Source: Psychromonas sp. 14N.309.X.WAT.B.A12 (GTDB taxonomy: Bacteria > Pseudomonadota > Gammaproteobacteria > Enterobacterales > Psychromonadaceae). From it: DNA of 64,000 bases. Within the stretch, counting starts at the first letter, position 1; the number at the start of each line of letters is the position of its first letter. Below the pieces are notes generated by a model. It searched no databases. It had not been told where the DNA came from and worked only from the letters and a program-made list of their open reading frames with translations. The stretch spans positions 62,001 through 126,000 of the forward strand of contig NZ_JAPNXS010000003.1 of the NCBI RefSeq assembly GCF_030397575.1, written 5' to 3'. Below, one piece after another: positions 27,072 through 36,350 of the stretch. The position numbers and the translations under genes are program-made.

Positions 27072-27830
27072 ATGTCTGTATCTGAAACTTCTTCGACGAA
27101 TACAACAGCATTGCAAAATAATGATGCTTTGATGCCTGATTCGGTTAATACCAACCAGATAGCAGAGATGGCAGAAGCACCTTTATTATCTGCAAAAGAA
27201 CTTGATCAATTAAAAATTATTTACCCTGGTTTAGACGATTACAAAACTTTGAATGCATACCGAGAGTTACGTACCAATCTATTTAATAAAATGCAGCATA
27301 ATAATTTTATTTGTATGGTGACGGGCATATCTCAACAATCAGGGACAAGTCATGTCAGCATGAACTTAGCAACCAGTATTGCCTTAGACCAAGGTAAAAC
27401 CGCATTAGTGATCGATTGTAATATCTATAAACCACGTATTGCTTCTTACCTCAAGGAGAAGCCGACTTTAGGTTTAACTAACTTTTTAGCAAGGGATACT
27501 GATGCGATTACGGACATTATTTATCCGTCAGGCATTCCTAGAGTTCGCGTTATCCCTGTAGGTAATAATACGATTCATGCGGCAGAGCTTTTTTCATCTA
27601 ATAAAATGCAAAACTTTATTAACTCAGTTAAAAACCGTTATCCAGATCGGTTCATTATTATTGATACGCCGCCTATTGGTTTATATGCAGAAACACAGAT
27701 ATTAGCGTCTATTTGTGATACCGCATTATTGGTTGTTGGATATGGACAATCTAATTCATCGCAAGTCGAGGCGGGCATTGATGCACTAGGAAAAGATAAA
27801 TTAGCAGGGGTCGTTCTTAATAATCAGTAA
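27072..27830 (+). CDS. CpsD/BY-kinase-like ATPase with degenerate P-loop
   Basis: This 252-residue protein is similar to the cytoplasmic tyrosine autokinases that partner Wzz proteins. ELRTNLFNKM precedes the P-loop as in CpsD/Wzc. The expected GxGK(S/T) reads QQSGTSHVSMNLA, so T92 replaces the Walker A lysine. Walker A' is ALVIDCNIYKPRIAS and Walker B FIIIDTPP. The protein stops at VVLNNQ, where autokinases continue into a tyrosine-rich tail, and no tyrosine cluster is present. ATP hydrolysis and autophosphorylation are therefore doubtful; a structural role in the export complex is more likely. It follows the Wzz-like gene by 1 bp. Confidence 0.85.
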   Translation: MSVSETSSTNTTALQNNDALMPDSVNTNQIAEMAEAPLLSAKELDQLKIIYPGLDDYKTLNAYRELRTNLFNKMQHNNFICMVTGISQQSGTSHVSMNLATSIALDQGKTALVIDCNIYKPRIASYLKEKPTLGLTNFLARDTDAITDIIYPSGIPRVRVIPVGNNTIHAAELFSSNKMQNFINSVKNRYPDRFIIIDTPPIGLYAETQILASICDTALLVVGYGQSNSSQVEAGIDALGKDKLAGVVLNNQ

Positions 27831-27996
27831 TACTTATTTGAAATGTTTATGAAAAGCTTAAAGATAATAGTGTAAAGCATGACATGGGTAGCAGTAATAC
27901 GTAATCCTGAATATTAAATTATTAAGCGCTACGTGTTTATTAATCTGCATAACGAAAATGAGTCATTACAAGGTTTAATATAGGCAGTGTGTGAAT

Positions 27997-29280
27997 ATGA
28001 AACTAAAAAAATGCTATCTGAGGTTGCTCGAAATGGGATGTTTGGGTTTATTACCAAGCATCGCGTTAGCAAATGATTTACCTAGCTCTGTTAGTGAGAG
28101 TTATGTGTCATTTGGGTTATCACACACACAAAGTGATAATATCACTCAATCCAACAGTAATAAGCAATCTGGCTATGAACAACAAGCAGATCTAGGGGTA
28201 GGTTATTTTAACCAAACAGCAACTAATCGCACTGCATTAGATTATTCTGCTTATTACACAACCTATAGTGAAGATAGCTTAGACAATGAAGGTGATGTCT
28301 CAGGTAGCTTAAGTATCAGCCAGCAGCTTTTTAGTAAAAACCTAACACTCAATTTAACGCACTTTAGGCGCTCTTATTTATTGGATGAAGCCGGACTTGA
28401 TGTTCCTGAAAACACAGGAGACAGAGACGTCTTCACCATTAATCCTGTTTGGGTTATTCCTTACTCATCAAGAGCGGGTATAGAGCTTGATTATGATTTT
28501 ACTGCAACTCGCTACACTGACGATGATGATCAAGACACTAATCGCCATGGTGTTGGAGTAACTTGGTATAATGAGTTATCAGCAAAAGCTCGTTTAGAAG
28601 TTGCAACGGATGTTAATAAAGTAGAGTATCTTTCTTCGAATTTTGATTACACACAAACTAATGTTAATGCTTCTATTGACGGTAAACTGCGTGAAGGCTT
28701 ATATCTGGTGCAATTAGGTTATAGCCACCTAACTTCTGATCAAGGGGACGAAGGAGGGGCTATTTTCAAGTTATCTTATAGTTACCAATTTAGTCGACAA
28801 AGCCTTTCGTTAACTGCACAAAGAGAATTAAGCGATTCATCATTGGGCTCCGGTAATGATGTATTAGATAACAGTGATGAAAGTGCTAGTGATGATGCAG
28901 AAATTCAATGGGTAGATAGAGTTGACTTACAACATCAGTTCTTTATTACAAACCGCCTAAGTAATAGTAATACTTTGTACTATCAGCAAGAAACTGAAAT
29001 TGTCAGCGATGATGTCGAACCGCGTTGGGGAGCTTCTACTTATTTTAGCTTACAAACGACTAAAAAAATGAATACGTTTTTATCAGTTGGTTATAGTGAA
29101 TCAACAGTGAATACTAATTTCGATAAACAAGCGGCTAACGCGACTCTTGGCAGTAGCTATGCCTTCCGCCCTCATTTAAGTTTTTCTTTACAAGCTAATT
29201 ATTATAAACAGTCTGTAGAGAACGAATCCAATAGCTATGATGAGATGCAATATACCGCGAGTGTCGAGTTTAAATATTAA
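27997..29280 (+). CDS. Outer-membrane beta-barrel protein of the exopolysaccharide locus
   Basis: About 427 residues with an N-terminal signal (CLGLLPSIALA) and then alternating amphipathic strands to the C-terminal aromatic residue of YTASVEFKY, the normal signature of an outer-membrane beta-barrel. It resembles the large uncharacterised PEP-CTERM-associated barrel family (TIGR03016 type). It may be the outer-membrane porin for the polymer, since the Wza-like lipoprotein here is short. An in-frame GTG at 27991 is the alternative start. It begins 166 bp after the ATPase gene and ends 10 bp before prsR. Confidence 0.78.
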   Translation: MKLKKCYLRLLEMGCLGLLPSIALANDLPSSVSESYVSFGLSHTQSDNITQSNSNKQSGYEQQADLGVGYFNQTATNRTALDYSAYYTTYSEDSLDNEGDVSGSLSISQQLFSKNLTLNLTHFRRSYLLDEAGLDVPENTGDRDVFTINPVWVIPYSSRAGIELDYDFTATRYTDDDDQDTNRHGVGVTWYNELSAKARLEVATDVNKVEYLSSNFDYTQTNVNASIDGKLREGLYLVQLGYSHLTSDQGDEGGAIFKLSYSYQFSRQSLSLTAQRELSDSSLGSGNDVLDNSDESASDDAEIQWVDRVDLQHQFFITNRLSNSNTLYYQQETEIVSDDVEPRWGASTYFSLQTTKKMNTFLSVGYSESTVNTNFDKQAANATLGSSYAFRPHLSFSLQANYYKQSVENESNSYDEMQYTASVEFKY

Positions 29281-29290
29281 GGATTGAAGA

Positions 29291-30637
29291 TTGAAAAATA
29301 ATAAAGCAGATGCATTATTAATTGTTGAAGATGATTTGGGGTTGCAAACTCAACTGAAGTGGCACTTTGCGGACTACAATGTCATTACCGCAGCTAACCA
29401 GAAAGAAGCAATTTCTGCGATACGATTGCATGAGCCAAAAGTAATGATTCAAGATCTAGGTTTACCGCCAGATGAAGATGGGGTAACGGAAGGCTTTGAG
29501 CTACTGCAACAAGCATTACATTTAAGTCCACACATGAAAATTATTGTCATGACAGGGAATGAAGGTAACGAACATGCAATGCAAGCGGTTAAATTAGGAT
29601 CATATGACTTTTATGCTAAGCCTGTCGACCCTGATACCTTGGACTTAATCGTTCAACGTGCATTTCATATCTATCATCTTGAAGAGAAAAATAGGCAATT
29701 AAACAATCAACAGGAGTCGATGTTGAATGGTTTGATTGCTAGTGATACTAAGATGTTAAAAATCTGCAATATGGTGGAAAAAATAGCACCAACAGATGCC
29801 TCTTGCTTATTAATCGGTGAAAGTGGTACTGGTAAAGAGGTGATTGCGAATTCATTGCATCAATTAAGTTTACGCAAAGATAATAAAATGGTCGCGATTA
29901 ACTGTGCAGCCATTCCTGAAAACCTTATCGAAAGTGAATTATTTGGTTATGAAAAAGGGGCATTTACTGGCGCAGTAAAAAGTACTGTCGGTAAAATAGA
30001 ATTAGCGCATAAAGGTACACTATTTTTAGATGAAATCGGTGATATGCCACTTCATTTACAAGCTAAGTTATTGCGTTTTTTACAAGAGCGAGTGATTGAG
30101 CGTGTTGGTGGAAGGAAACAGATAGATATCGATACGCGTATTATTTGTGCAACACATAAAGACCTCGATAAATTAGTGGAGACCGGTGAGTTTAGAGAAG
30201 ATCTTTATTACCGTATTGCTGAAATACAAATCGATATCCCCCCTTTAAGAGAGCGTGGCTCAGATAAGTTATTATTAGCGAAGTACCTATTAAATAAATA
30301 TGTAAAAAAACAAAAACTACAAATTATCGGGTTTTCAGAGGATGCCGTTAATGGTATTGAAAATCACACTTGGCCGGGCAATGTACGCGAAATGGAAAAT
30401 AAAATTAAGCGTGCAGCAATCATGTGCGATCTTAAATATATCAGTGCGTTAGATTTAGGGTTAGCGAATGAAGAAGTTGCGCCGCTAAACCTCAAAGAGA
30501 TTCGACGAAATGCAGAAGTGAATGCATTAAAACAAGCATTAATTGCCTCTGATCATAATATCAGCGCAGCCGCTAAATCATTAGGCATCACAAGACCAAC
30601 CTTGTATGACCTAATGAAAAAATACGATATGCAATAA
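29291..30637 (+). CDS. prsR: XrtA/PEP-CTERM-system response regulator PrsR (sigma-54 activator)
   Basis: The 448 residues comprise a receiver domain with D55 in VMIQDLGLPPDEDG and phospho-lysine region YAKPVD, a sigma-54 AAA+ domain with GESGTGKEV and the sigma-54 contact motif GAFTGA (223-228), and a Fis-type helix-turn-helix ending NISAAAKSLGITRPTLYDLM. The insert LPPDEDGVTEGF after the phospho-aspartate is characteristic of PrsR. The start is TTG at 29291 after AAGGA (spacing 7). Together with PrsK it should control RpoN-dependent genes for exopolysaccharide and PEP-CTERM proteins, probably including distant ones. I could not find a clear -24/-12 promoter in this window. Confidence 0.92.
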   Translation: MKNNKADALLIVEDDLGLQTQLKWHFADYNVITAANQKEAISAIRLHEPKVMIQDLGLPPDEDGVTEGFELLQQALHLSPHMKIIVMTGNEGNEHAMQAVKLGSYDFYAKPVDPDTLDLIVQRAFHIYHLEEKNRQLNNQQESMLNGLIASDTKMLKICNMVEKIAPTDASCLLIGESGTGKEVIANSLHQLSLRKDNKMVAINCAAIPENLIESELFGYEKGAFTGAVKSTVGKIELAHKGTLFLDEIGDMPLHLQAKLLRFLQERVIERVGGRKQIDIDTRIICATHKDLDKLVETGEFREDLYYRIAEIQIDIPPLRERGSDKLLLAKYLLNKYVKKQKLQIIGFSEDAVNGIENHTWPGNVREMENKIKRAAIMCDLKYISALDLGLANEEVAPLNLKEIRRNAEVNALKQALIASDHNISAAAKSLGITRPTLYDLMKKYDMQ

Positions 30638-30676
30638 TTATAAAGCTAGTTCAGCTACCTTTTATAAGGGAAGAAA

Positions 30677-33295
30677 ATGAAAAAATCATCTACCGTCATG
30701 TTTAGTTCGTTAGTATTAGCCAGTAGTTTATTTATTACTGCATGTAATGACGACTCTAACGCTGAAAATGTTGCTGAATTGGCTCAATATAGTCAACAAG
30801 GCAAAACCTATCTAGAACAAAGTCAATTCAAAGCAGCAATTAATTCCGCAAGTAATGCTGTTCTCCTTTACCCTGATCATCAAGATGGCTATGTTATCTT
30901 AGCAAAAGTTTATAATAAGCTTGGACAGTCTAATCAAGCGCTTGAGGTTCTAAACCGTTACCAGGGGCAAAAAGATGCTGATTTCTATTTATTATTATTA
31001 GAGTCTTACCAACGCACTAAGAAAGTTATTTCAGCAAATAAGCTGATTGAGCAACAATCTGAGCTATTGTCTTCAAAGGGAAATAGCTTCAAATTATTAC
31101 AGGCGAAGTTGTTATTATTAGAAAATAAACCTGAGCAAGCATTATTAAGCTTTACTGAGCTACAACAGCAAGCAGGTTTTGAAAGTGATGGTTTCATCGG
31201 TGAGGCAAGGATTGCCGCGGGTAATAATGACAAAGAAGCCGCTTTAACACTGTTAGAAAAAGCGATAATGAATGAGCCTAAAAATACTGAAGCCTTAATG
31301 TTAAAAGGCTTTTTATTACTTGAGAAAGGTCAAATAGAGCAAGCTGAAAGCACACTGTCTTTTGCATTAAGTGAATTACCTTCATCGGATATATTTACGC
31401 CAGAGCGAATTAATATTCTTAAGGCGTTAACATCGATTTTAACTTCACAAGGTCGCAGCTCAGAAGCGCTATTATACTCTCGTATTTTAAGTGATGAATT
31501 CCCTACAGCCACAACGATCAATGAGTATTATGTTTCAGCGCAAGAATATTACAAAAGAAAGCAGTTAGGTGAAGCAAAAGAAGCTTTACAAAAAATATTA
31601 GAAATAGACCCTAAAAATAAAAAAGCATCTACTATGCTTGGTGTTATTTTATATACGGAAGGGGATATTAATGGCGCAGAAAAATACTTATCTGGCATGA
31701 TTGATCCTGAAGTTAACACGCCTCAATTAACCCAAATCTATGCAATGACTCAACTTAAGCTTAATCAAAGCCATGACGTTTTAGATATTTTGGATGGCGT
31801 TATTGAGTATGAGGAGCGTTTAGATACATTGACCTTATATGCGATTGCCGCGATTGCTGAAAAGCAATTTGATAAAGCAGATATAGCGATTGCGCGTATC
31901 AAAAAACTATTTCCAGATTCACCTAAACTGACTTTAATAGAAAGCAGTTATTTGAATGAGAAATCTCCAGACAAAGAGCAAGAAGTACTAGACTTATTGG
32001 CCGCTGGTTTAGCTAAAAATAGCTCAGACCTTTCGTTGCAAACGGTTTATTTAAAAAAACTAATCGCAATGCAACGTTTGGAAGAAGCGGATCGTTTTAT
32101 TGCTAATGAAGTCAATAAACCTGGAGAAGCAGTAGGGACTCGTTTATTAATTGCCAATTATTATTTATACAGAAATCAATATGCTTTAGCTGAGCAATCA
32201 TTTAATCAGACCCTCAAAATTTCTGATAATGTTCAAGCATATTATGGGTTAGCGCAAAGTAAACAGCTACAGCAAGACTGGTCATCAGCATTTACCTATT
32301 ATAATCAAATTATAGATTTGTATCCTGAGCAAATTAAAGCTTATTACGGGGCTGTTATTAGCACTCAACAGCAAAACAAAGATCCACTTAATATGGAAGA
32401 AAGCTTATCAAATAAGCATAATCCAAGTGTATTGGCACTTGTGTTAGCTGATTATCAGTTTCAGAAAAAGCAATTTTCTCAGGCTGATAAAATGATTAAG
32501 AAAGCAGTTAATCTCCCCGTAGAGCTGGTGGATAAAGGTGATACATTACAACAGCAAATCAGTAACCAAAGAATTATTGCGGCAATCCGATCTAAGGATT
32601 ATACCAGTGCAAGAGAATTAACTCTGGCACAGTTGCAATTGACTCCTACAAAACCAATCTTTTTAATGAGATTAGCTGCGATTGAGACCTTATCAGGTCA
32701 ATATGCAGAAGCAGATAAAGTATTGAAACAAGTAGAGGTTATTTTACCTCATAATCCCCAAGTTGTGGTATTGAAAGCTCAGTTGGCTATGACCCAAAAA
32801 GATGACACAACAGCAATACAGTTATTAACAGACGAATGGAACAAAAATAATAATGACGAAATTGCCGTTGAGCTCTATAAAATTTATCAGCAGTCCGATA
32901 AAAGTAAAGCTGAAGCATTTTTAAGTAAATGGTTAGTTGCTGCGCCTTCTAGCTTATATGCAAATTTAAACAACGGCATGTTATTACAAGCCAAGGGTGA
33001 AAACGAAGCTGCTATTCAGGCTTATGAAAAGGTCTTGAGTGTGTCGCCTAATGAACTAAGGAGCTTAAATAATGCTGCATGGTTATACTCATTAGAGAAA
33101 AATCCTAAAGCAGAAGTATTAGCTGCTAAAGCCTATGAAGTTGCACCGAATAACCCTGCTGTTTTAGATACCTATGGTTGGATTCTGTATCAGTCTGGAA
33201 AAACTGCTGAAGCTAGGCCGTTAATTAAGAAAGCGTTAACGTTACTACCCGATAATGTTGAAATTCAAAAACATTGGCAGGAAGTGTCAGAGTAA
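30677..33295 (+). CDS. prsT: XrtA/PEP-CTERM-system TPR lipoprotein PrsT
   Basis: This 872-residue exported lipoprotein has the lipobox LFITACND and is filled with tetratricopeptide repeats from about residue 35 to the end, for example ALLSFTELQQQAGFESDGFI, AALTLLEKAIMNEPKNTEAL and AIQAYEKVLSVSPNELRSLN. Length and repeat content match PrsT (usually about 900). It probably scaffolds polymer assembly or secretion in the periplasm. It follows prsR by 39 bp with AAGGGAAG before ATG and is closed by a strong terminator. Confidence 0.92.
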   Translation: MKKSSTVMFSSLVLASSLFITACNDDSNAENVAELAQYSQQGKTYLEQSQFKAAINSASNAVLLYPDHQDGYVILAKVYNKLGQSNQALEVLNRYQGQKDADFYLLLLESYQRTKKVISANKLIEQQSELLSSKGNSFKLLQAKLLLLENKPEQALLSFTELQQQAGFESDGFIGEARIAAGNNDKEAALTLLEKAIMNEPKNTEALMLKGFLLLEKGQIEQAESTLSFALSELPSSDIFTPERINILKALTSILTSQGRSSEALLYSRILSDEFPTATTINEYYVSAQEYYKRKQLGEAKEALQKILEIDPKNKKASTMLGVILYTEGDINGAEKYLSGMIDPEVNTPQLTQIYAMTQLKLNQSHDVLDILDGVIEYEERLDTLTLYAIAAIAEKQFDKADIAIARIKKLFPDSPKLTLIESSYLNEKSPDKEQEVLDLLAAGLAKNSSDLSLQTVYLKKLIAMQRLEEADRFIANEVNKPGEAVGTRLLIANYYLYRNQYALAEQSFNQTLKISDNVQAYYGLAQSKQLQQDWSSAFTYYNQIIDLYPEQIKAYYGAVISTQQQNKDPLNMEESLSNKHNPSVLALVLADYQFQKKQFSQADKMIKKAVNLPVELVDKGDTLQQQISNQRIIAAIRSKDYTSARELTLAQLQLTPTKPIFLMRLAAIETLSGQYAEADKVLKQVEVILPHNPQVVVLKAQLAMTQKDDTTAIQLLTDEWNKNNNDEIAVELYKIYQQSDKSKAEAFLSKWLVAAPSSLYANLNNGMLLQAKGENEAAIQAYEKVLSVSPNELRSLNNAAWLYSLEKNPKAEVLAAKAYEVAPNNPAVLDTYGWILYQSGKTAEARPLIKKALTLLPDNVEIQKHWQEVSE

Positions 33296-33329
33296 GCGTT
33301 ATCTAAATAGATTAGTTGTAGCATTTAGA

Positions 33330-33360
33330 CCAGTGTTTATTAGTTAAACACTGGTTTTTT
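33330..33360 (+). terminator. Rho-independent terminator after prsT
   Basis: CCAGTGTTTA (33330-33339) pairs perfectly with TAAACACTGG (33345-33354), followed by six T. It separates the regulatory/export block from the convergent deacetylase gene. Confidence 0.92.
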
Positions 33361-33372
33361 AATTCTACCTTT

Positions 33373-34395
33373 TTAACCCTGTATTCTATTTGGCATTAAG
33401 TGCCTAAAGTTTTGAAAGGTTTTGCACTGAAGATGTGGGTTATTATTCAAAAACTGATCTAGTTTAGTTAATGAATAAGGGGCAAGGCTCTTAGGATGGC
33501 CCATAATATTGAAGATAGCACCAGCGTTTTGTTTATGATGTGACTTTAGTGCGGCTTCTAGCTGTCCTGCTTTAGCGCCATCAATCATTACCGGACCATA
33601 GGTCGTTTTAGTTAGCCTCTCTATATAATATTGTTTATTGGCTACCATCGCCTGGCCATTGCCAAAGCTTTTAAATTTTTTACTTGAAACCTTCTTATGG
33701 AAGGCAAGTTTCCAAAAAAATAAAGGCGATGTTTTGAAAGCACTTATAGGTATTTCTAGAAACTGCCCTTGAGTATCGGGCTTTAAAGGATCTGTCGAGA
33801 AAGTCCAATAAGGTTGTTGCGGCATATTAGTGAAATCAAAATAGCGTGTAGGATCCGATGAGTAACCTTGATTAAACAAGGTGCTGTCCAGCCAAATACC
33901 ATTGTCTGATAAGGCTTTAGATAGTGTATCAAAGGGTTGTAAACACCACCCTCCTGCACGATATGCAAATATCGGTTGTAAAGTACAGGTGGTGAGCTCT
34001 GCTTTATAGCTACGTACAATCTCGTTTATTTCTGAGTCAGAGAAGTCATGTAATCGATACCTGCTGGTATCAATATGCCAGCCATCTTGGTCGTAGGTAG
34101 TATCTACCCAATGGGGGTGGATATGAAGCTGTATATCATGACCCGCTTTGGAGAGTGTTAATAATTGTTGCTTAATATCACGGTATTGTTTTGCTAATTC
34201 AGGGAAACTGTCTGCATATTCTTTTAATTTAACTAAAAAGCCAGCATCTACAAAAAGGCAAACACGACTATTATATTTATTTAATAGGGTAATCAGTTTA
34301 TTGGTAGGCGTAATCATACAGTCTTCTATAGAACCTGTATTTTTTCCAAAAAAAAGCTCATAATCTAGGCTTATTAAGTAATCTGTTTTTTTCAT
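33373..34395 (-). CDS. NodB-type polysaccharide deacetylase family protein
   Basis: The 340 residues begin YLISLDYELFFGK, where the aspartate/glutamate pair fits motif 1 of the family. DIQLHIHPHW supplies the metal-binding histidines and FAYRAGGWCLQPF the motif 3 arginine. NIMGHPKSL near the end fits the last active-site histidine. No signal peptide is seen, so the enzyme may act on a lipid-linked precursor in the cytoplasm, which is unusual for this fold. It is transcribed against the rest of the locus and shares a 158-bp divergent promoter region with the WecG-like gene. The ribosome site AAGGAA is good. Confidence 0.82.
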   Translation of the reverse strand: MKKTDYLISLDYELFFGKNTGSIEDCMITPTNKLITLLNKYNSRVCLFVDAGFLVKLKEYADSFPELAKQYRDIKQQLLTLSKAGHDIQLHIHPHWVDTTYDQDGWHIDTSRYRLHDFSDSEINEIVRSYKAELTTCTLQPIFAYRAGGWCLQPFDTLSKALSDNGIWLDSTLFNQGYSSDPTRYFDFTNMPQQPYWTFSTDPLKPDTQGQFLEIPISAFKTSPLFFWKLAFHKKVSSKKFKSFGNGQAMVANKQYYIERLTKTTYGPVMIDGAKAGQLEAALKSHHKQNAGAIFNIMGHPKSLAPYSLTKLDQFLNNNPHLQCKTFQNFRHLMPNRIQG

Positions 34396-34485
34396 TTTTT
34401 CCTTTCCTGTTCAATTAGTTAATACCTAATAAGGCTAGTTTTTTATCTTTTTATTGTAAAAAAATGTTATTAAATTCCGTTAAGA

Positions 34486-34514
34486 TTTACAACACAAAAA
34501 ACTACTGTTATGTT
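34486..34514 (+). promoter_or_regulatory. Candidate sigma-70 promoter of the glycosyltransferase operon
   Basis: TTTACA (34486-34491) and TATGTT (34509-34514) are spaced by 17 bp, about 40 bp upstream of the GTG start at 34554. The -10 match is moderate in an AT-rich background. Confidence 0.35.
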
Positions 34515-34553
34515 TGATAAAATAAGCCATCATAAAAGCTAAGGAGAGGCTAG

Positions 34554-35351
34554 GTGAAAGAAGAGTATTCCTCGTCAAGTGAACCTTTCAACCGATACCA
34601 TTTAAAAGAACCTACCATTACAATGTTTGGTATTGATATACACCCATTAAAAATGTCTCAAACATTAGATGTTGTACATGAATGTATCACTTCTAGGCAA
34701 TCATTACATATAGGCATGCTTAATGCGGCTAAGATTGTCAATATGCAAAAAAATCCAGCCTTAAGAGAGAGCGTTACTTCTTCTAATTTGATTTTGGCGG
34801 ATGGAAGTGCAGTCGTGACAGCAAGTAAAGTTCTTAATAAAAGGTTGCCTGAACGTGTTGCAGGGATCGATTTAATGTATGGCATTATGGAACGAGGTAA
34901 TAAATCAGGTTATCGAGTTTTTTGCTTAGGGGCAACAGAGGCTGTCTCAGAAGAAATTGAGCGACAAATCACTAAGCATTACCCTGGTCTTGTTATTGCA
35001 GGACGTCAAAATGGTTATTTCTCAGACGAACAACAACAGCAAGTAGCAGAAAATATTGCGCAAGCTAAGGCTGATGTTCTCTTTGTCGCAATCACTTCTC
35101 CTAAGAAAGAACAGTTTATGGCCAAGTGGGGGGAAGTAATGCGAGTACCTGTCGTGCATGGCGTTGGTGGTTCATTCGATGTGTTTGCTGGAAAAGTAAA
35201 GCGTGCGCCTTTAATTTGGCAGAAAATGGGAATGGAGTGGTTTTATCGTGTATTACAAGAACCTAAGCGTCTATGGAAACGTTATTTAATCACTAATACT
35301 TTGTTTATTTGGATGTTAATAAAAGAGCTTTTAAAGCCCGTTAAATCATAA
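34554..35351 (+). CDS. WecG/TagA/CpsF-family glycosyltransferase
   Basis: A 265-residue GT26 enzyme with NAAKIVNMQKNPALRESV, ILADGSAVVTASKVL, VFCLGATEAVSEEI and the C-terminal KRAPLIWQKMGMEWFYRVLQ that binds the membrane. Family members add ManNAc or ManNAcA to lipid-linked GlcNAc, an early step of polymer repeat assembly. This implies an amino-sugar-primed repeat. The start is GTG 34554 after GGAGAG. It is the first gene of a tight run of eight genes to 41801. Confidence 0.9.
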   Translation: MKEEYSSSSEPFNRYHLKEPTITMFGIDIHPLKMSQTLDVVHECITSRQSLHIGMLNAAKIVNMQKNPALRESVTSSNLILADGSAVVTASKVLNKRLPERVAGIDLMYGIMERGNKSGYRVFCLGATEAVSEEIERQITKHYPGLVIAGRQNGYFSDEQQQQVAENIAQAKADVLFVAITSPKKEQFMAKWGEVMRVPVVHGVGGSFDVFAGKVKRAPLIWQKMGMEWFYRVLQEPKRLWKRYLITNTLFIWMLIKELLKPVKS

Positions 35352-35360
35352 AGAAAATAG

Positions 35361-36344
35361 ATGACAATTAAAAAACAAAAACTAGTTTATCTTGCTGCTG
35401 CTAGCCATTCAGGCTCAACTATGACGGCTATGCTATTAGGAGCCCACCCTGACTTATGCAGTGTTGGTGAATTAAAGGCGGTAAATTTAGGCGATAAAAA
35501 TAGTTATTTATGCTCTTGTAAAACGCTGGTGGGGGAGTGCGGGTTTTGGCAAGGCGTGACTCAGAAAATGGCGGATAAAGGCCATGATTTTTGTATTTCT
35601 GAGGCTGGAACAGATATTCGCACTGGCGCGACTCCTTACGTATTACGCTTATTAAAACCTTTAGTGCGTTCGCCTTTGATGGAGTTAGTTCGTGATACCT
35701 TGCTTTGTTGCTCTCCAGTTTGGCGTAAAAGTCTACCTTTGCTGCAAAAACGCAATGCTGATTATGCACGTTCAATCTCTGAGCAAGCAGGTGTGGATAT
35801 TGTCGTTGACTCTTCAAAAATTGGTATTCGGTTGAAGTATTTATTAAAGAACCCTGATTTAGACGTTAAAGTAATTTGGGTTGTCCGCGATGGCCGAGGT
35901 GTTTCTTTAGCCTATAAAAACCCTTCAGAATTTGCCGATGCTAAAAATCCAAAGTTACGTGGCGGTGGTGCAGGAAAAACACAAGAGCAAGGAAGAGGAA
36001 TTGAAGTTGGTGCTCATGAATGGGTGCGTTGTAATCAAGAGGCGGAAGCCGTATTAGCGACCATGCCGAAAAATAATTGGATCAGAGTACATTACGAAGA
36101 TATTTGTAATAACACTGAGCAAACCCTAGATACTTTGTTTGAGTTTATCGGTGTAGACCCTGCTAAAAAACGCTTAGATTTTAAAACTGTTGAGCATCAT
36201 GTCGTCGGTAACGGTATGCGCTTGGATGATTCAGAAGTCATCCAGCTAGATGATCGTTGGAAAACTTTATTGAGTGAAGGTGAGTTACAAACATATTATC
36301 AAGTCACCGGTGATTATCATCGCCATCTTGGTTATGTGGAATAA
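35361..36344 (+). CDS. Sulfotransferase-family protein
   Basis: The 327 residues contain the 5'-phosphosulfate loop HSGSTMTAMLLGAHP near the N-terminus and the 3'-phosphate-binding VVRDGRGVSLAYKNPSEF near residue 175, the two PAPS-binding motifs. It is cytoplasmic with no signal peptide. It should transfer sulfate from PAPS to a sugar of the repeat unit, giving a sulfated exopolysaccharide as in many marine bacteria. The gap to the WecG-like gene is 9 bp and to the flippase 6 bp. Confidence 0.88.
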   Translation: MTIKKQKLVYLAAASHSGSTMTAMLLGAHPDLCSVGELKAVNLGDKNSYLCSCKTLVGECGFWQGVTQKMADKGHDFCISEAGTDIRTGATPYVLRLLKPLVRSPLMELVRDTLLCCSPVWRKSLPLLQKRNADYARSISEQAGVDIVVDSSKIGIRLKYLLKNPDLDVKVIWVVRDGRGVSLAYKNPSEFADAKNPKLRGGGAGKTQEQGRGIEVGAHEWVRCNQEAEAVLATMPKNNWIRVHYEDICNNTEQTLDTLFEFIGVDPAKKRLDFKTVEHHVVGNGMRLDDSEVIQLDDRWKTLLSEGELQTYYQVTGDYHRHLGYVE

Positions 36345-36350
36345 AGTAAA

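Noticed and set aside
35128-35133. G6 run in the WecG-like gene as a third slippage tract
   Set aside because: Six bases are too short to be a convincing hypermutable tract and are needed for the W-G-E codons.
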